Shown here piece after piece: positions 1 through 8,549 of a stretch of 58,898 nt of DNA (position 1 is its first letter; each line of letters opens with the position of its first letter). Origin of the DNA: JASLQO01 sp002327525 (GTDB lineage: Bacteria > Pseudomonadota > Gammaproteobacteria > Pseudomonadales > Azotimanducaceae); the NCBI GenBank assembly GCA_030744435.1, contig JASLQO010000027.1:1-58898 (forward strand), in the 5' to 3' direction. The notes under the pieces were generated by a model. It searched no databases. It was not told the DNA's origin and saw only the letters and a list, made by a program, of their open reading frames with translations. A program made the position numbers and the translations under genes.

Positions 1-180
1 ACCTGCCGCGAGCGGCTGGAACGTCTGACACGTACGTTTCTGGATCTCCCACCCAACAAACGCCAGCTCATTACCCTGATTCGACGCGATATCAACGTAT
101 TCAAAACAGCCTCACGGACCAGGCTGATCAGCCTCTATCAGGCATCACTGCCGAGTTATGGCGGTCACCACCCATGTTGA
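1..180 (+). CDS. 3' end of an unrecognised gene
   Basis: Frame 1 is open from the window edge to a TGA at 178-180 and encodes the last 59 residues of a protein. The tail is basic and helical-looking, with the segments RERLERLTRTFLDLPP and RQLITLIRRDINVFK, and codon use resembles the genes downstream. I do not recognise the family, and the upstream part lies outside the window. It ends about 50 bases before the start of iorA, so the two could be cotranscribed, although a separate -10-like element lies between them. Confidence 0.5.
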   Translation, partial: TCRERLERLTRTFLDLPPNKRQLITLIRRDINVFKTASRTRLISLYQASLPSYGGHHPC

Positions 181-189
181 CCTAGCGTC

Positions 190-195
190 TATAAT
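190..195 (+). promoter_or_regulatory. possible -10 element of the ior/kor operon
   Basis: A perfect TATAAT lies 36 bases upstream of the iorA ATG. No good -35 hexamer is seen at 16-18 bp spacing, so this is only a candidate extended or activator-dependent promoter. Confidence 0.25.
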
Positions 196-231
196 CTAAC
201 CAAATTGTGCTGTGGGATCGAGAAAATTGAA

Positions 232-2058
232 ATGACAACGAACGCCATTAGTAACGAAGGCGATACAGCAGTAAATACGGTGGAAATCAGGCCTCTGATG
301 GGTAACGAGGCCATCGCCCGCGGCGCCTGGGAAGCAGGCGTCCGGGTCGCCGCCGCCTACCCGGGTACTCCGAGTACTGAGATCATGGAGAGCCTGGCCA
401 CTTATCCCGCCGAGGATGTCACCGCTCAGTGGGCGGCCAACGAAAAAGTCAGTCTCGATGTGACCATGGGCGCTTCGTACTCTGGTGTGCGGGCGCTGGC
501 AGCCATGAAACATGTCGGACTGAACGTGGCGGCCGATTCGCTGATGGCGCAAGCCTACACGGGCGTGAACGGCGGCCTGGTGATCATCGTGTGTGACGAT
601 CCCGGCATACACAGTTCACAAACCGAACAGGACACCCGGCTCTACGCGCGCCTGGCGGGTGTACCCATACTCGAACCGAGCGACGCCCAGGAAGCCCTGG
701 AGTTCACACGGCTGGCATTCTCTCTGAGCGAACAGTTCGACACACCCGTGATTCTGCGCAGCACCACACGGCTGTCGCACACGCGCGCGCCTGTCGAACT
801 GCACCCCCGTCAGGAAGTGCCCGATCGTCAGTTCGTCGACGATCCCGCCAAAAATGTCATGCTACCGACCACTGCCCGGCGCAGGCACCCGTTCGTCGTG
901 CAACGCGAACAGGATCTGTCCCGCTATTTCGACGAGTCACCGCTAACGAAATGGGAGACCGGCGACCCCGGCATTGGCATCATCACGATGAGCGTGGCAT
1001 ATACCTACGTAAAAGAGGTGTTGCCGCAGGCCAGCATCCTCAAACTCCCCTGTTCATATCCTCTGCCACGAGAAACGATTCGCGCGTTTTGCGAAAGCGT
1101 GCAGCGCGTGATCGTGGTCGAAGAACTCGAGCCCTTTGTCGAAACCGAGATTCGGGCGATGGGCATCGAAGTGGAGGGCAAGGCGTTCATCCCGAGAATT
1201 GGCGAGTTGTCTCCGGAGGTGGTCAGAGACAGTCTGGCCGACGCAGGCGTTCTGTCAAAGCGCGCCGAACATCCTGAGCTCGACTTCGAGACCCTGTTAC
1301 GACCACCCGGGTTGTGTCCCGGTTGCCCCCATATCGGCAGCTACATGGCGTTGCGCGCCATCGATGCACGTGTTGCCGGTGACATCGGCTGCTATACCCT
1401 GGCCGCAAACGAACCCCTTGGTGCCATGGACACCTGCGTGGCTATGGGTTCGAGCATCGGCAATGCAGCGGGAATGGCGTTGGCGGGGACGGAAACGAAG
1501 CCAATCGTGGCCACCATTGGAGATTCGACCTTTTTGCACGGCGGCATCCCCGCCTTGATGGACGCGGTGTACAACAAGGCCAATATCACCGTGATGCTGC
1601 TCGACAATCACACCGTTGCCATGACCGGCGGTCAGCACCACCCCGGTACGGGCCGCACACTGCGCGGCGAGGAAACGCACAAGGTCGACTACGAGGCGGT
1701 GTGCCGTGCGGTCGGAGTACAATGGTTTCGGAAAGTGGACTCCTACGATCTCGGCGAGCTGTACCAGATCATGCGAGAGGCCGCCGACTACGATGGCGTC
1801 TCCGTCGTAGTTGCTGACCGCCCTTGTGTGCTCGATCCAGTGAAGATCAAGGGTCCGTCCTTCGAAGTACGCGCTGCCGGATGTGTAGCCTGCCAGGCCT
1901 GCATGAACCTGTCCTGCCCCGCCATCTCCTGGAGCGATGAACTCTACGACGACCACCACAAGGTCCAGATCGACGTGTCGCGCTGCATCGGCTGCACTCT
2001 CTGCGTGCAGGTGTGCCCGACTGACTGCATTCAGGTCATCGAGCAGGACCCGAGCTGA
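232..2058 (+). CDS. iorA: indolepyruvate:ferredoxin oxidoreductase alpha subunit (IorA-type)
   Basis: This ThDP- and iron-sulfur-dependent 2-oxoacid oxidoreductase oxidatively decarboxylates aryl-pyruvate-type 2-oxoacids to acyl-CoA and reduces ferredoxin in the cytoplasm. The 608-residue length is typical of IorA. The N-terminal pyrimidine-binding region carries AAAYPGTPSTEI. The ThDP/Mg motif GDSTFLHGG starts near residue 430 and ends in LLDN. The C-terminus carries two [4Fe-4S] motifs, CVACQACMNLSCP near 550 and CIGCTLCVQVCP near 584. I chose the ATG at 232 over the TTG at 205 because family homology begins soon after it and it has a purine-rich leader. It is followed after 5 bases by the IorB fusion gene, so the two subunits are co-translated. 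The physiological substrate cannot be read from sequence; arylpyruvates or other bulky 2-oxoacids are equally possible. Confidence 0.88.
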   Translation: MTTNAISNEGDTAVNTVEIRPLMGNEAIARGAWEAGVRVAAAYPGTPSTEIMESLATYPAEDVTAQWAANEKVSLDVTMGASYSGVRALAAMKHVGLNVAADSLMAQAYTGVNGGLVIIVCDDPGIHSSQTEQDTRLYARLAGVPILEPSDAQEALEFTRLAFSLSEQFDTPVILRSTTRLSHTRAPVELHPRQEVPDRQFVDDPAKNVMLPTTARRRHPFVVQREQDLSRYFDESPLTKWETGDPGIGIITMSVAYTYVKEVLPQASILKLPCSYPLPRETIRAFCESVQRVIVVEELEPFVETEIRAMGIEVEGKAFIPRIGELSPEVVRDSLADAGVLSKRAEHPELDFETLLRPPGLCPGCPHIGSYMALRAIDARVAGDIGCYTLAANEPLGAMDTCVAMGSSIGNAAGMALAGTETKPIVATIGDSTFLHGGIPALMDAVYNKANITVMLLDNHTVAMTGGQHHPGTGRTLRGEETHKVDYEAVCRAVGVQWFRKVDSYDLGELYQIMREAADYDGVSVVVADRPCVLDPVKIKGPSFEVRAAGCVACQACMNLSCPAISWSDELYDDHHKVQIDVSRCIGCTLCVQVCPTDCIQVIEQDPS

Positions 2059-2063
2059 ACAAA

Positions 2064-2993
2064 ATGGCAACTGTAGCAACGGCCGACAACGACGCGACTG
2101 TCGAACGACCCACCAATGTCCTTATCGTCGGCGTTGGGGGGCAGGGTGTGGTCATGGTATCCAAAGTACTCGCCCGTGTTTGTCAGCTGCACGAGATGGA
2201 AGTGAAGCAAAGCGAAGTGCACGGCATGGCCAAACGCGGCGGTTCCGTTTTCAGTCACGTTCGTTTCGGTCATGAAGTCTGGTCACCCACCATCACAAAG
2301 GGGGAAGTAGACGTTCTGGTTGCACTGGAGTGGGCCGAGGGTCTGCGCTGGCTACCTTACCTCAACCCGGAAACCGGAATCTTCATTGCCGACACCTGCA
2401 AGATCGTACCACCCTTCTCTTGCCTCGACCGGCGCCGTGGTGTGACTCTTAGCTATCCCAACGAGACGGTGAGCAGGGTCGCAGGCCAGGTGATGAAGTG
2501 CCTGGCGCTCGATGCCAGCGACATTGCCACGAGCCTCGGCAACGAGCGCGTCTCCAATACCATTCTGCTGGGTGTATTGTCGGAGGTGCTGGATTTTCCG
2601 GAGAGTGTGTGGACATCGACCCTCGCCGAATTCGTTCCCCCCAAAACGATCGAAACCAACCAGAGCGGTTTTCTCGAAGGCCGCGCGTGGGTGAAGCGGG
2701 CTCGCGATGATCTACCGCCGGTCGACGAACTACCATCTGACTCTCCACAGCCCGACTCACGCCCCGAGCAAAAAGTCACGCTCACCATTGTAGAAGCCTG
2801 GTGCAAGGGCTGTGATATCTGCGTGAAGATGTGTCCGGAGCGTTGTCTGGCCATGAACACGAAGGCGATAGCCGTGCTGACCGACGCCGATGCCTGTACG
2901 GGTTGCCGACTGTGCGAGTGGCTGTGCCCGGATCTCGCCATCAAGGTTCAGGTGAATGCACCGTCCGCACAACCAGAGCTCATATCGGTATGA
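2064..2993 (+). CDS. iorB: 2-oxoacid:ferredoxin oxidoreductase gamma (IorB-like) fused to a 2[4Fe-4S] ferredoxin domain (KorD-like)
   Basis: This is a 309-residue, two-domain protein. Residues about 15-210 form the IorB/gamma domain, with a glycine-rich GVGGQGVVMVSKVLA loop and the VHGMAKRGGSVFSHVR segment that contacts the catalytic subunit. A linker rich in proline and aspartate (about 215-235) leads to a bacterial-type ferredoxin. It carries WCKGCDICVKMCP near 246 and CTGCRLCEWLCP near 276, which would hold two [4Fe-4S] clusters. Free-standing IorB is about 200 residues, and KorD-type ferredoxin subunits are normally separate, so the protein is a natural fusion. The KorA start codon overlaps its stop as ATGA. 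This placement suggests the ferredoxin arm may serve both the Ior and the Kor catalytic units, but that is inference. Confidence 0.85.
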   Translation: MATVATADNDATVERPTNVLIVGVGGQGVVMVSKVLARVCQLHEMEVKQSEVHGMAKRGGSVFSHVRFGHEVWSPTITKGEVDVLVALEWAEGLRWLPYLNPETGIFIADTCKIVPPFSCLDRRRGVTLSYPNETVSRVAGQVMKCLALDASDIATSLGNERVSNTILLGVLSEVLDFPESVWTSTLAEFVPPKTIETNQSGFLEGRAWVKRARDDLPPVDELPSDSPQPDSRPEQKVTLTIVEAWCKGCDICVKMCPERCLAMNTKAIAVLTDADACTGCRLCEWLCPDLAIKVQVNAPSAQPELISV

Positions 2994-4165
2994 GCAAACC
3001 CCGCCAGAACCTTCAGGGAAATCGCGCCTGTGCTTTGGGTGCAATAGCTGCGGGTTGCCGTTTCTACGCGGGCTACCCCATAACCCCTTCCTCGGAAATC
3101 GCCGAGAGTATGGCCTCGGAGCTGCCGAGAGTTGGGGGCGTGTTTATCCAGATGGAAGACGAGATCGCCTCCATGGGCGCCGTGATCGGTGCCTCCATGG
3201 GCGGGGCTAAGGCAATGACCGCGACCAGCGGCCCAGGATTTTCACTAAAGCAGGAAAACCTCGGCTATGCGGCGGGTGCCGAGGTGCCGTGCGTCATCAT
3301 CAATGTCATGCGCGGCGGACCCAGCACCGGCATGCCCACACGTCCCGCACAGGGCGAGGTGATGCAGGCGCGATGGGGAACCCACAGCGATCATCCGATT
3401 ATCGTGTTGACACCGGCTTCCGTGCGCGAGGTGTTCGACCAAACGGTGCGCGCGTTCAACCTTTCGGAACGCTACCGCGTTCCGGTGGTGGTGCTGGTGG
3501 ATGAAGTGGTCGGCCACTTAATCGAGACAGTGGCGCTACCCGACAGCGACGAGGTCGAGACAACGTCGCGCAAATGGGCGGACGGTGCGAGAGAAGATTT
3601 CAAACCGTACGAGATTCCGGAAGACGGTATTCCGGTCATGGCGCGGCCGGGGCAAGGGTACCGCAGCCACACCACCGGATTGACACACGATGCCACCGGC
3701 TTTCCTACCCAGGAACCAGGCCAGGTAGAACAGGTGATGACGCGCTTGCTCACCAAACTCGACCAACACCGCGACGACATCGAACAAGCCGAGACCCTGC
3801 ATACGGAAGACGCCGAAGTGCTCGTGATTGGTTTCGGCATCGTCGGACGTGCGGCACTCAGCGCGGTGAACCAGGCCCGCGACCTGGGAATTCGCGCCGG
3901 GATGTTGCGGCCCATAACGTTATGGCCATTTCCCGAGCGCACACTTCGTTCAATTGCCGCGAATACCGCCGCCGTGGTAGTGGCTGAAATGAATGCAGGG
4001 CAGTTGTGCCTGGAGGTAGAGCGCCTCTGTCCCGATACCGTTGCGGTGATACCGCTCAATCGAATCGATGGCGAACCCATCGAACCCAGGCAGATCCTTG
4101 CTGCCATCGAGGCCGCGGCGGGCAGCATGACAAACTCTAAACCAACCTCAACGAAGCAACTCTGA
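2990..4165 (+). CDS. korA: 2-oxoglutarate:ferredoxin oxidoreductase alpha subunit (KorA)
   Basis: This is the alpha subunit of a multisubunit 2-oxoacid:ferredoxin oxidoreductase, 391 residues, the usual length for KorA without a fused gamma domain. It shows GYPITPSSEIAE near residue 26, the EDEIASMGAVIGASMGGAKAMTATSGPGF core and the transketolase C-terminal-like domain (VLVIGFGIVGRAALSAV). The start is the ATG at 2990, which overlaps the iorB stop (ATGA). The longer frame opening at 2831 runs over the ferredoxin domain and is rejected. The enzyme would make succinyl-CoA and reduced ferredoxin from 2-oxoglutarate, or run reductively. A related 2-oxoacid cannot be excluded. Confidence 0.9.
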   Translation: MSKPRQNLQGNRACALGAIAAGCRFYAGYPITPSSEIAESMASELPRVGGVFIQMEDEIASMGAVIGASMGGAKAMTATSGPGFSLKQENLGYAAGAEVPCVIINVMRGGPSTGMPTRPAQGEVMQARWGTHSDHPIIVLTPASVREVFDQTVRAFNLSERYRVPVVVLVDEVVGHLIETVALPDSDEVETTSRKWADGAREDFKPYEIPEDGIPVMARPGQGYRSHTTGLTHDATGFPTQEPGQVEQVMTRLLTKLDQHRDDIEQAETLHTEDAEVLVIGFGIVGRAALSAVNQARDLGIRAGMLRPITLWPFPERTLRSIAANTAAVVVAEMNAGQLCLEVERLCPDTVAVIPLNRIDGEPIEPRQILAAIEAAAGSMTNSKPTSTKQL

Positions 4166-5034
4166 TGGACACTCCTGCGGACCGGTCATTCGACGTGGAA
4201 GACTACCTGCGACTGGACCTCTTCCCCCATTTCCTATGCCCCGGCTGTGGGCACGGCATCGCGTTGCGGGCTCTGTTATGGGCGATTCACGAGTTGGACA
4301 TCGACAAGAATCGTCTCGCATTCGTAAGCGGCATAGGCTGCTCTGGCCGGTTGAGCGCATACATCGACGCAGACACTTTTCATGTCACCCATGGACGCCC
4401 CCTGGCGTTTGCCTCTGGCCTCAAACTGGCCCGTCCCGAGATGAATGTCATCGTCATCACGGGCGACGGCGACTGCCTGGCCATTGGCGGCAACCACCTC
4501 ATTCACGCCTGTCGGCGCAATCTCGATATCACCTGCCTGATGCTCAACAACGAGGTCTACGGCATGACGGGCGGCCAGGGTTCACCCACGACCAGCGTGA
4601 ACCGCTACACGACCACGACGCCGCTCGGCAATCACGAGCCGGCTTTCGATGCCTGCGAATTGGCGGCGGCGGCCGGCGCCGGACTGGTAGGGCGTGAAGT
4701 GACCATGCAAGTGCCGACGATGAAAGACCTGATCAAGCAGGGAATCAGTCATCCCGGATTCTCCTTTATCGAGATCATTTCCGATTGCACTGAGATTTAC
4801 GGCCGTAAAAACGACCTCGGATCGTCCGCGGAGATGGTGCTGAGCCAAAAGAAGGACATCTTGCCCACCTACATCGACGTGGCAGAAGTCAACGCGGTTG
4901 ATCAGCCGTTCAGACCCGGGTCATGGCAGACCGGTGTTCTTGCGAAAAACGACAGGCAGGAGTACTACAAGGCCTACCTCGACTACTGCAAACAGGCAAA
5001 TCCGCCAGGCCACGGCGAAACCCATGGCCGCTAG
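4165..5034 (+). CDS. korB: 2-oxoglutarate:ferredoxin oxidoreductase beta subunit, ThDP-binding (KorB)
   Basis: This 289-residue beta subunit binds thiamine diphosphate. It has the N-terminal FLCPGCGHGIALRAL signature near residue 22, a third cysteine in GIGCSGR, and the ThDP/Mg motif GDGDCLAIGGNHLIHACRRN starting near 100 and closing with MLNNEVYGMTGGQ. Its ATG overlaps the korA stop (TGATG), giving translational coupling. With KorA it forms the catalytic core that oxidises 2-oxoglutarate with CoA and ferredoxin. It has no ferredoxin domain of its own; the fusion two genes upstream is the obvious electron outlet in this operon. Confidence 0.92.
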   Translation: MDTPADRSFDVEDYLRLDLFPHFLCPGCGHGIALRALLWAIHELDIDKNRLAFVSGIGCSGRLSAYIDADTFHVTHGRPLAFASGLKLARPEMNVIVITGDGDCLAIGGNHLIHACRRNLDITCLMLNNEVYGMTGGQGSPTTSVNRYTTTTPLGNHEPAFDACELAAAAGAGLVGREVTMQVPTMKDLIKQGISHPGFSFIEIISDCTEIYGRKNDLGSSAEMVLSQKKDILPTYIDVAEVNAVDQPFRPGSWQTGVLAKNDRQEYYKAYLDYCKQANPPGHGETHGR

Positions 5035-5572
5035 CCGTCCGTTACAGGTGCGCCTCAGCGGCATCGGCGGTCAGGGGCTGATCCTCAGCGGTCGGATGCT
5101 GGCACAAGCCTGTATGACCGGCGGCAGCTACGTCGCTCAGTCTCAGAGTTACGAACCGACATCGAGAGGCGGAGTCAGCCGTTCAGATCTGGTGGTGAGC
5201 GAGGACAACTCGGCCTACCCGCTGGTGACACATCTTGATGCGCTGGTGATACTCGATCAGAGCGCGGTAGGAATCTCCGAGGCCATCATCGATACGGACA
5301 CCGTCATTGTGGTGGATGACGATCTCGTTCCCAAACCTCCCGGCGGCGCTCTGCATGTGACCCGTTTACCGCTCATCGATGAGGCTCGCCGTCTGCGAAA
5401 TCCAAGGGTTGCTAATGTGATCAGCCTCGCAGCGCTCGTGATTCTCGCCGAACTCTGCCCCTTCGAAGCACTCGAGGACGCGGTTGAGCGGCTGACACCA
5501 GCGAAATTCCGGGTACGCAACATGGACGCGCTTCGGGTGGGTGAGAAGCTTGCACAACGGCAAGCCGCGTAG
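5024..5572 (+). CDS. korC: 2-oxoacid:ferredoxin oxidoreductase gamma subunit (KorC)
   Basis: This is a 182-residue gamma subunit with the glycine-rich GIGGQGLILSGRMLAQA loop near residue 12 and the YEPTSRGGVSRSDLV segment typical of KorC. The start is the ATG at 5024, 11 bases inside korB. The longer frame from 4898 is only korB in another phase. It is the last gene of the five-gene operon and is followed by 195 bases without a gene. With KorA and KorB it would complete the 2-oxoglutarate complex, while the IorB fusion pairs with IorA. Confidence 0.88.
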   Translation: MAASRPLQVRLSGIGGQGLILSGRMLAQACMTGGSYVAQSQSYEPTSRGGVSRSDLVVSEDNSAYPLVTHLDALVILDQSAVGISEAIIDTDTVIVVDDDLVPKPPGGALHVTRLPLIDEARRLRNPRVANVISLAALVILAELCPFEALEDAVERLTPAKFRVRNMDALRVGEKLAQRQAA

Positions 5573-5767
5573 CCGACACCGCAAGTAACCGGGCGAGCGT
5601 GACCGCCTTCCATCACTCGTGAGGCTAACTATCGTGACGATACGCACTTCCGCACCGGAGGTGATTGCTCGAGCAGGGTAGCGCGACTGGTTTCCGAAGA
5701 AAGGCGGGATGTCACGGCGAACAGTTCTTCGTGAAGCAAATACCCAGACAAAGAGGCGAAATCCAAT

Positions 5768-6436
5768 ATGATTGACTCAGATACCAACCCGCGTTTTTTC
5801 GACCTGGTGGGCAACGTTCGCGCCATGCGCCGGTTGAAACCCGATCCGGTGCCTCTGGGTTTATTGCGCAAGGTGCTCGATGCGGGCGTCAACGCGCCAT
5901 CCGGCCAGAACACGCAACCCTGGGCGTTCGTGCTTCTCACCAAGCCGGATGCCAAGCAGTGGTTCGCCGAACGCTACGACGCCGCCATCAGATCCCGTTT
6001 TGGCGCTGTCGTCGAAGAGCGCGACACCAGCTCGCCGATGGGCCGGCAGTTGCAGGCGCTGCGTTATCAGATGGATCACATGCATGAGTTTCCGGTGCTG
6101 CTGCTCGTATGCGGACTGCGTGACTGGCCGTTCAAGGTGCCCGCTGAGGAGCGGGTGGGGCTCGCGCCTCCCAACTACGGTGCGGTGTATCCCTGCGTGC
6201 AGAACATTCTGCTCGCGTGCCGCTCCCTTGGCCTGGGTACAGCACTCACCACCATGCACCAGGTGTTCGAAGAGGAATTGCACGAACGCTTTTCCATACC
6301 CACGGATTACGGCGTGGTCGTCACGATGCCCATTGGATACCCGATGGGGAATTTCGGGCCGGTGCGACGTAAACCGGCTGCAGACGTGACTTACTTCGGG
6401 CAGTGGGGAAACACGGACTCCGGCACTTACCGTTGA
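5768..6436 (+). CDS. nitroreductase-family flavoprotein
   Basis: This is a 222-residue FMN-binding nitroreductase-fold enzyme. Visible marks are the N-terminal arginine cluster VRAMRRLKPDPVP, the NAPSGQNTQPWAF phosphate/flavin-binding segment near residue 44 and the C-terminal VVTMPIGYPMG near 190. Such enzymes reduce nitro groups, quinones or enones with NAD(P)H. The start ATG at 5768 follows GAGGCGAAATCCAAT, an acceptable ribosome site. It stands between the ferredoxin-oxidoreductase operon and an acyl-CoA dehydrogenase on the same strand. The substrate is unknown. Confidence 0.8.
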   Translation: MIDSDTNPRFFDLVGNVRAMRRLKPDPVPLGLLRKVLDAGVNAPSGQNTQPWAFVLLTKPDAKQWFAERYDAAIRSRFGAVVEERDTSSPMGRQLQALRYQMDHMHEFPVLLLVCGLRDWPFKVPAEERVGLAPPNYGAVYPCVQNILLACRSLGLGTALTTMHQVFEEELHERFSIPTDYGVVVTMPIGYPMGNFGPVRRKPAADVTYFGQWGNTDSGTYR

Positions 6437-6550
6437 TCGTTGGGTTGGTGCCTTCCGCGCAAGCGGCTTCAGCCGCGATATGAAGGTTTGCCTCCTCCTC
6501 GTCAATCACACAGAATCGCCTTTTTTCATTGTGAAGATCGGAGGGCCGGA

Positions 6551-7684
6551 TTGAGCCTAGATTTCGGGCTTAGCGAGCCGCAACGACTGTATCGGGATCA
6601 GATTCGCCGTTTCGCGCGAACGCAGCTCACCCCCATGAGAGTGCGGTGGGATCGTAAGAAGGAGCGGCCGCAGGCCATGGTCCGAAAAGCACTCGAAGCC
6701 GGACTGCTGGATACGGAGATGGACCATGTGATGCGCGGCATCATGATCGAAGAGGTGGGCTACGCGGACTTCAACTGCGCTCTACCCTTCCTGGTCACCA
6801 CGGAGCCTTTCGAGCTTAATCGTCTGGATGGCGTTCCCGATGAGGTACGCAACCCCGTCCGTCAGCTTGTGCGGGAAGGCAGGACCATCATCGCCGTGGG
6901 ATTCACCGAACCGGGCGGTGGTACGGATGTCGCAAATTTTCAGAGTACGGCGGATCTGGATGGCGACGAATGGGTGATCAACGCAGTCAAGAACTCTCTG
7001 TCCTGGGCGGATGCAGACTACTTCACGATCACCTGTCGAACCGAAGACCGTTCTCAGGGAATCTGGTCACTCAGCAACTTCTTCGTGCCCCGCGCCACCG
7101 AAGGTGTTCAATCACCCCGGCTCTGGGAAGATCTCGGCACGCATGGAGCACCTCGTGGGGAAGTTCGATTCGAAAACGTCCGGGTACCCAGCAACTATCT
7201 GGTCGGCGAACGGGGGAAGGCCTATCTGCAGATGGCTCAACTGTTTGACACGAACCGGGCATACATCGGACTGAAGTGCGTCGGTGCCGCGCAGGCGTCA
7301 ATCGATGAGACATGCGAATTCGCAAAACAACGCTCTGTGATGGGTAAGCCCATCTCCACCTACCAGGGAGTGAGTTTCCCGCTCGTGGAGGCGGAGACCC
7401 GACTCGAGGCCGCTCGCCTGCTTTGCTACAAAACGCTGTGGCTCCGCGATCAGGGACTGCCGAATTCGAAAGAAGGCGGAATGTGCAAGTGGTGGGTACC
7501 TGAACTCACCTTCGACATCGTCAGGGAATGCCTGACGATACACGGTCACTACGGCTACACGTCTGAGCTGCCCTTCGAACAACGCCTGCGGGATATTCTC
7601 GGCTGGCAGATCGGCGACGGAACCTCGCAGGTCTCGAAACTGATCGTGGCTCGCAGCATGTTCGGTAAAGAACACGTCAGTTGA
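6551..7684 (+). CDS. acyl-CoA dehydrogenase
   Basis: This is a 377-residue FAD-dependent acyl-CoA dehydrogenase. The TTG at 6551 is taken as start because GGAGG lies 6 bases upstream and family similarity begins immediately (SLDFGLSEPQRLYRDQIRRF). The frame is open further upstream but unlike the family. The FAD/substrate signature GFTEPGGGTDVANF appears near residue 117 and the dimer-interface GKPISTYQGVSFPLVE further on. At the position where many family members carry the catalytic glutamate (EGTxQ) this protein has IGDGTSQVSK. The base may therefore be Asp, or Glu elsewhere as in isovaleryl-CoA dehydrogenase. A REP-like inverted repeat follows the stop. Confidence 0.85.
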   Translation: MSLDFGLSEPQRLYRDQIRRFARTQLTPMRVRWDRKKERPQAMVRKALEAGLLDTEMDHVMRGIMIEEVGYADFNCALPFLVTTEPFELNRLDGVPDEVRNPVRQLVREGRTIIAVGFTEPGGGTDVANFQSTADLDGDEWVINAVKNSLSWADADYFTITCRTEDRSQGIWSLSNFFVPRATEGVQSPRLWEDLGTHGAPRGEVRFENVRVPSNYLVGERGKAYLQMAQLFDTNRAYIGLKCVGAAQASIDETCEFAKQRSVMGKPISTYQGVSFPLVEAETRLEAARLLCYKTLWLRDQGLPNSKEGGMCKWWVPELTFDIVRECLTIHGHYGYTSELPFEQRLRDILGWQIGDGTSQVSKLIVARSMFGKEHVS

Positions 7685-7727
7685 ACGGCGGGCTCTACAT
7701 ACTCGTTACTGCGACGCTGCGAGTAAT

Positions 7728-7779
7728 TGGGGACAGGTACACTATTGACGTTGACGAGTGCAAAGTGTACACGTCCCCA
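7728..7779. repeat. REP-like inverted repeat, copy 1
   Basis: A 16-bp left arm (TGGGGACAGGTACACT, 7728-7743) faces a right arm (AGTGTACACGTCCCCA, 7764-7779) that is its reverse complement apart from two positions. A 20-base loop lies between them. The same core recurs at 44007 and 52187, each time just after a gene. Dispersed intergenic palindromes of this kind are usually mobilised in trans by REP-associated transposases; none is seen in this window. Confidence 0.7.
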
Positions 7780-7812
7780 TATCCCACCATATCCGCTTCC
7801 CCTATCCGGGGA

Positions 7813-8343
7813 TTACCGCCGGTGCGCGCCCACCAGACAGACCACCATCCGGCAGGGCTCGCTGCCATGGTTGCGCCAGGCGTGGCGGGTGCCGCTTTGA
7901 ATCACCGTATCGCCGGCCTTCAGATGCACCTCTTGGCCGTCGTCGAGCTGCAGCCACACCTCACCCGAGATAACGTACTCGAAATCCATCGTGTCGGTAG
8001 TGTGCATACCCGGCGCGTCCGGCTCCATGTGCGCCGCCATGCCGGGCCACACGGCTTCCATCTCCTCGAATCCGGCCTCGACATTCAGATCTTCGGCCGG
8101 CAACACCGTCTCCGGCGGCACCGTGAACAGCCCGAAACGCACCCCACCCACAGGCGGAAAGTACTGGTGAAATGAAGGTTTACCCCCGTCGTCGGGATAT
8201 GTGAGTGCCTCATCCGCCCCCCACAAGCGATGGATTTCCAGTCCGGGTGCGATAGCGACGGTAGCACCCTCCACCTGCGAGTCACTCGCCACAACTGCCT
8301 TGCCTTGTGGTGTGTGCCCGGTTACCACTCTGCGTATGCGCAT
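7813..8343 (-). CDS. cupin-domain protein
   Basis: This is a 176-residue protein with a C-terminal cupin fold. The two conserved motifs are visible as MHTTDTMDFEYVISGEVWLQLDDG, carrying the His and Glu metal ligands, and LKAGDTVIQSGTRHAWRNHG near 140-160. The N-terminal half (VVASDSQVEGATVAIAPGLEIHRLWGADE) is of the type seen in small cupins beside dioxygenase and xenobiotic-degradation genes. It may be a metal-dependent dioxygenase or isomerase, or only a binding protein; the reaction is not determined. It is convergent with the acyl-CoA dehydrogenase, separated by the REP-like element. Confidence 0.75.
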   Translation of the reverse strand: MRIRRVVTGHTPQGKAVVASDSQVEGATVAIAPGLEIHRLWGADEALTYPDDGGKPSFHQYFPPVGGVRFGLFTVPPETVLPAEDLNVEAGFEEMEAVWPGMAAHMEPDAPGMHTTDTMDFEYVISGEVWLQLDDGQEVHLKAGDTVIQSGTRHAWRNHGSEPCRMVVCLVGAHRR

Positions 8344-8549
8344 GCTGTATTCCTACTGTTGTCTAGGTCTGTTCGAGCTATGGATGGTAAATGCTATGCG
8401 TCCACATCTCATCAGCAGAAAGCCTCACCATCGAGGAAATCGCTCACCGCATGCAGGCAGCGCGGCAAGCGTTTTCTCGCCGTGATCGGATACTCCCGTT
8501 TGCTAGTGAAAGTCTCTCTCACAAGCTGGAGTCGATCTAGGGGGGCAGG

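Noticed and set aside
1297..2079. Long minus-strand frame (260 codons) opposite iorA.
   Set aside because: It is the antisense shadow of a well-supported gene with high GC third positions, and the translation is His/Arg-rich without domains.
4898..5023. Longer 224-residue form of the Kor gamma subunit starting at 4898.
   Set aside because: The additional 42 residues are korB in another frame, and homology starts at the ATG at 5024.
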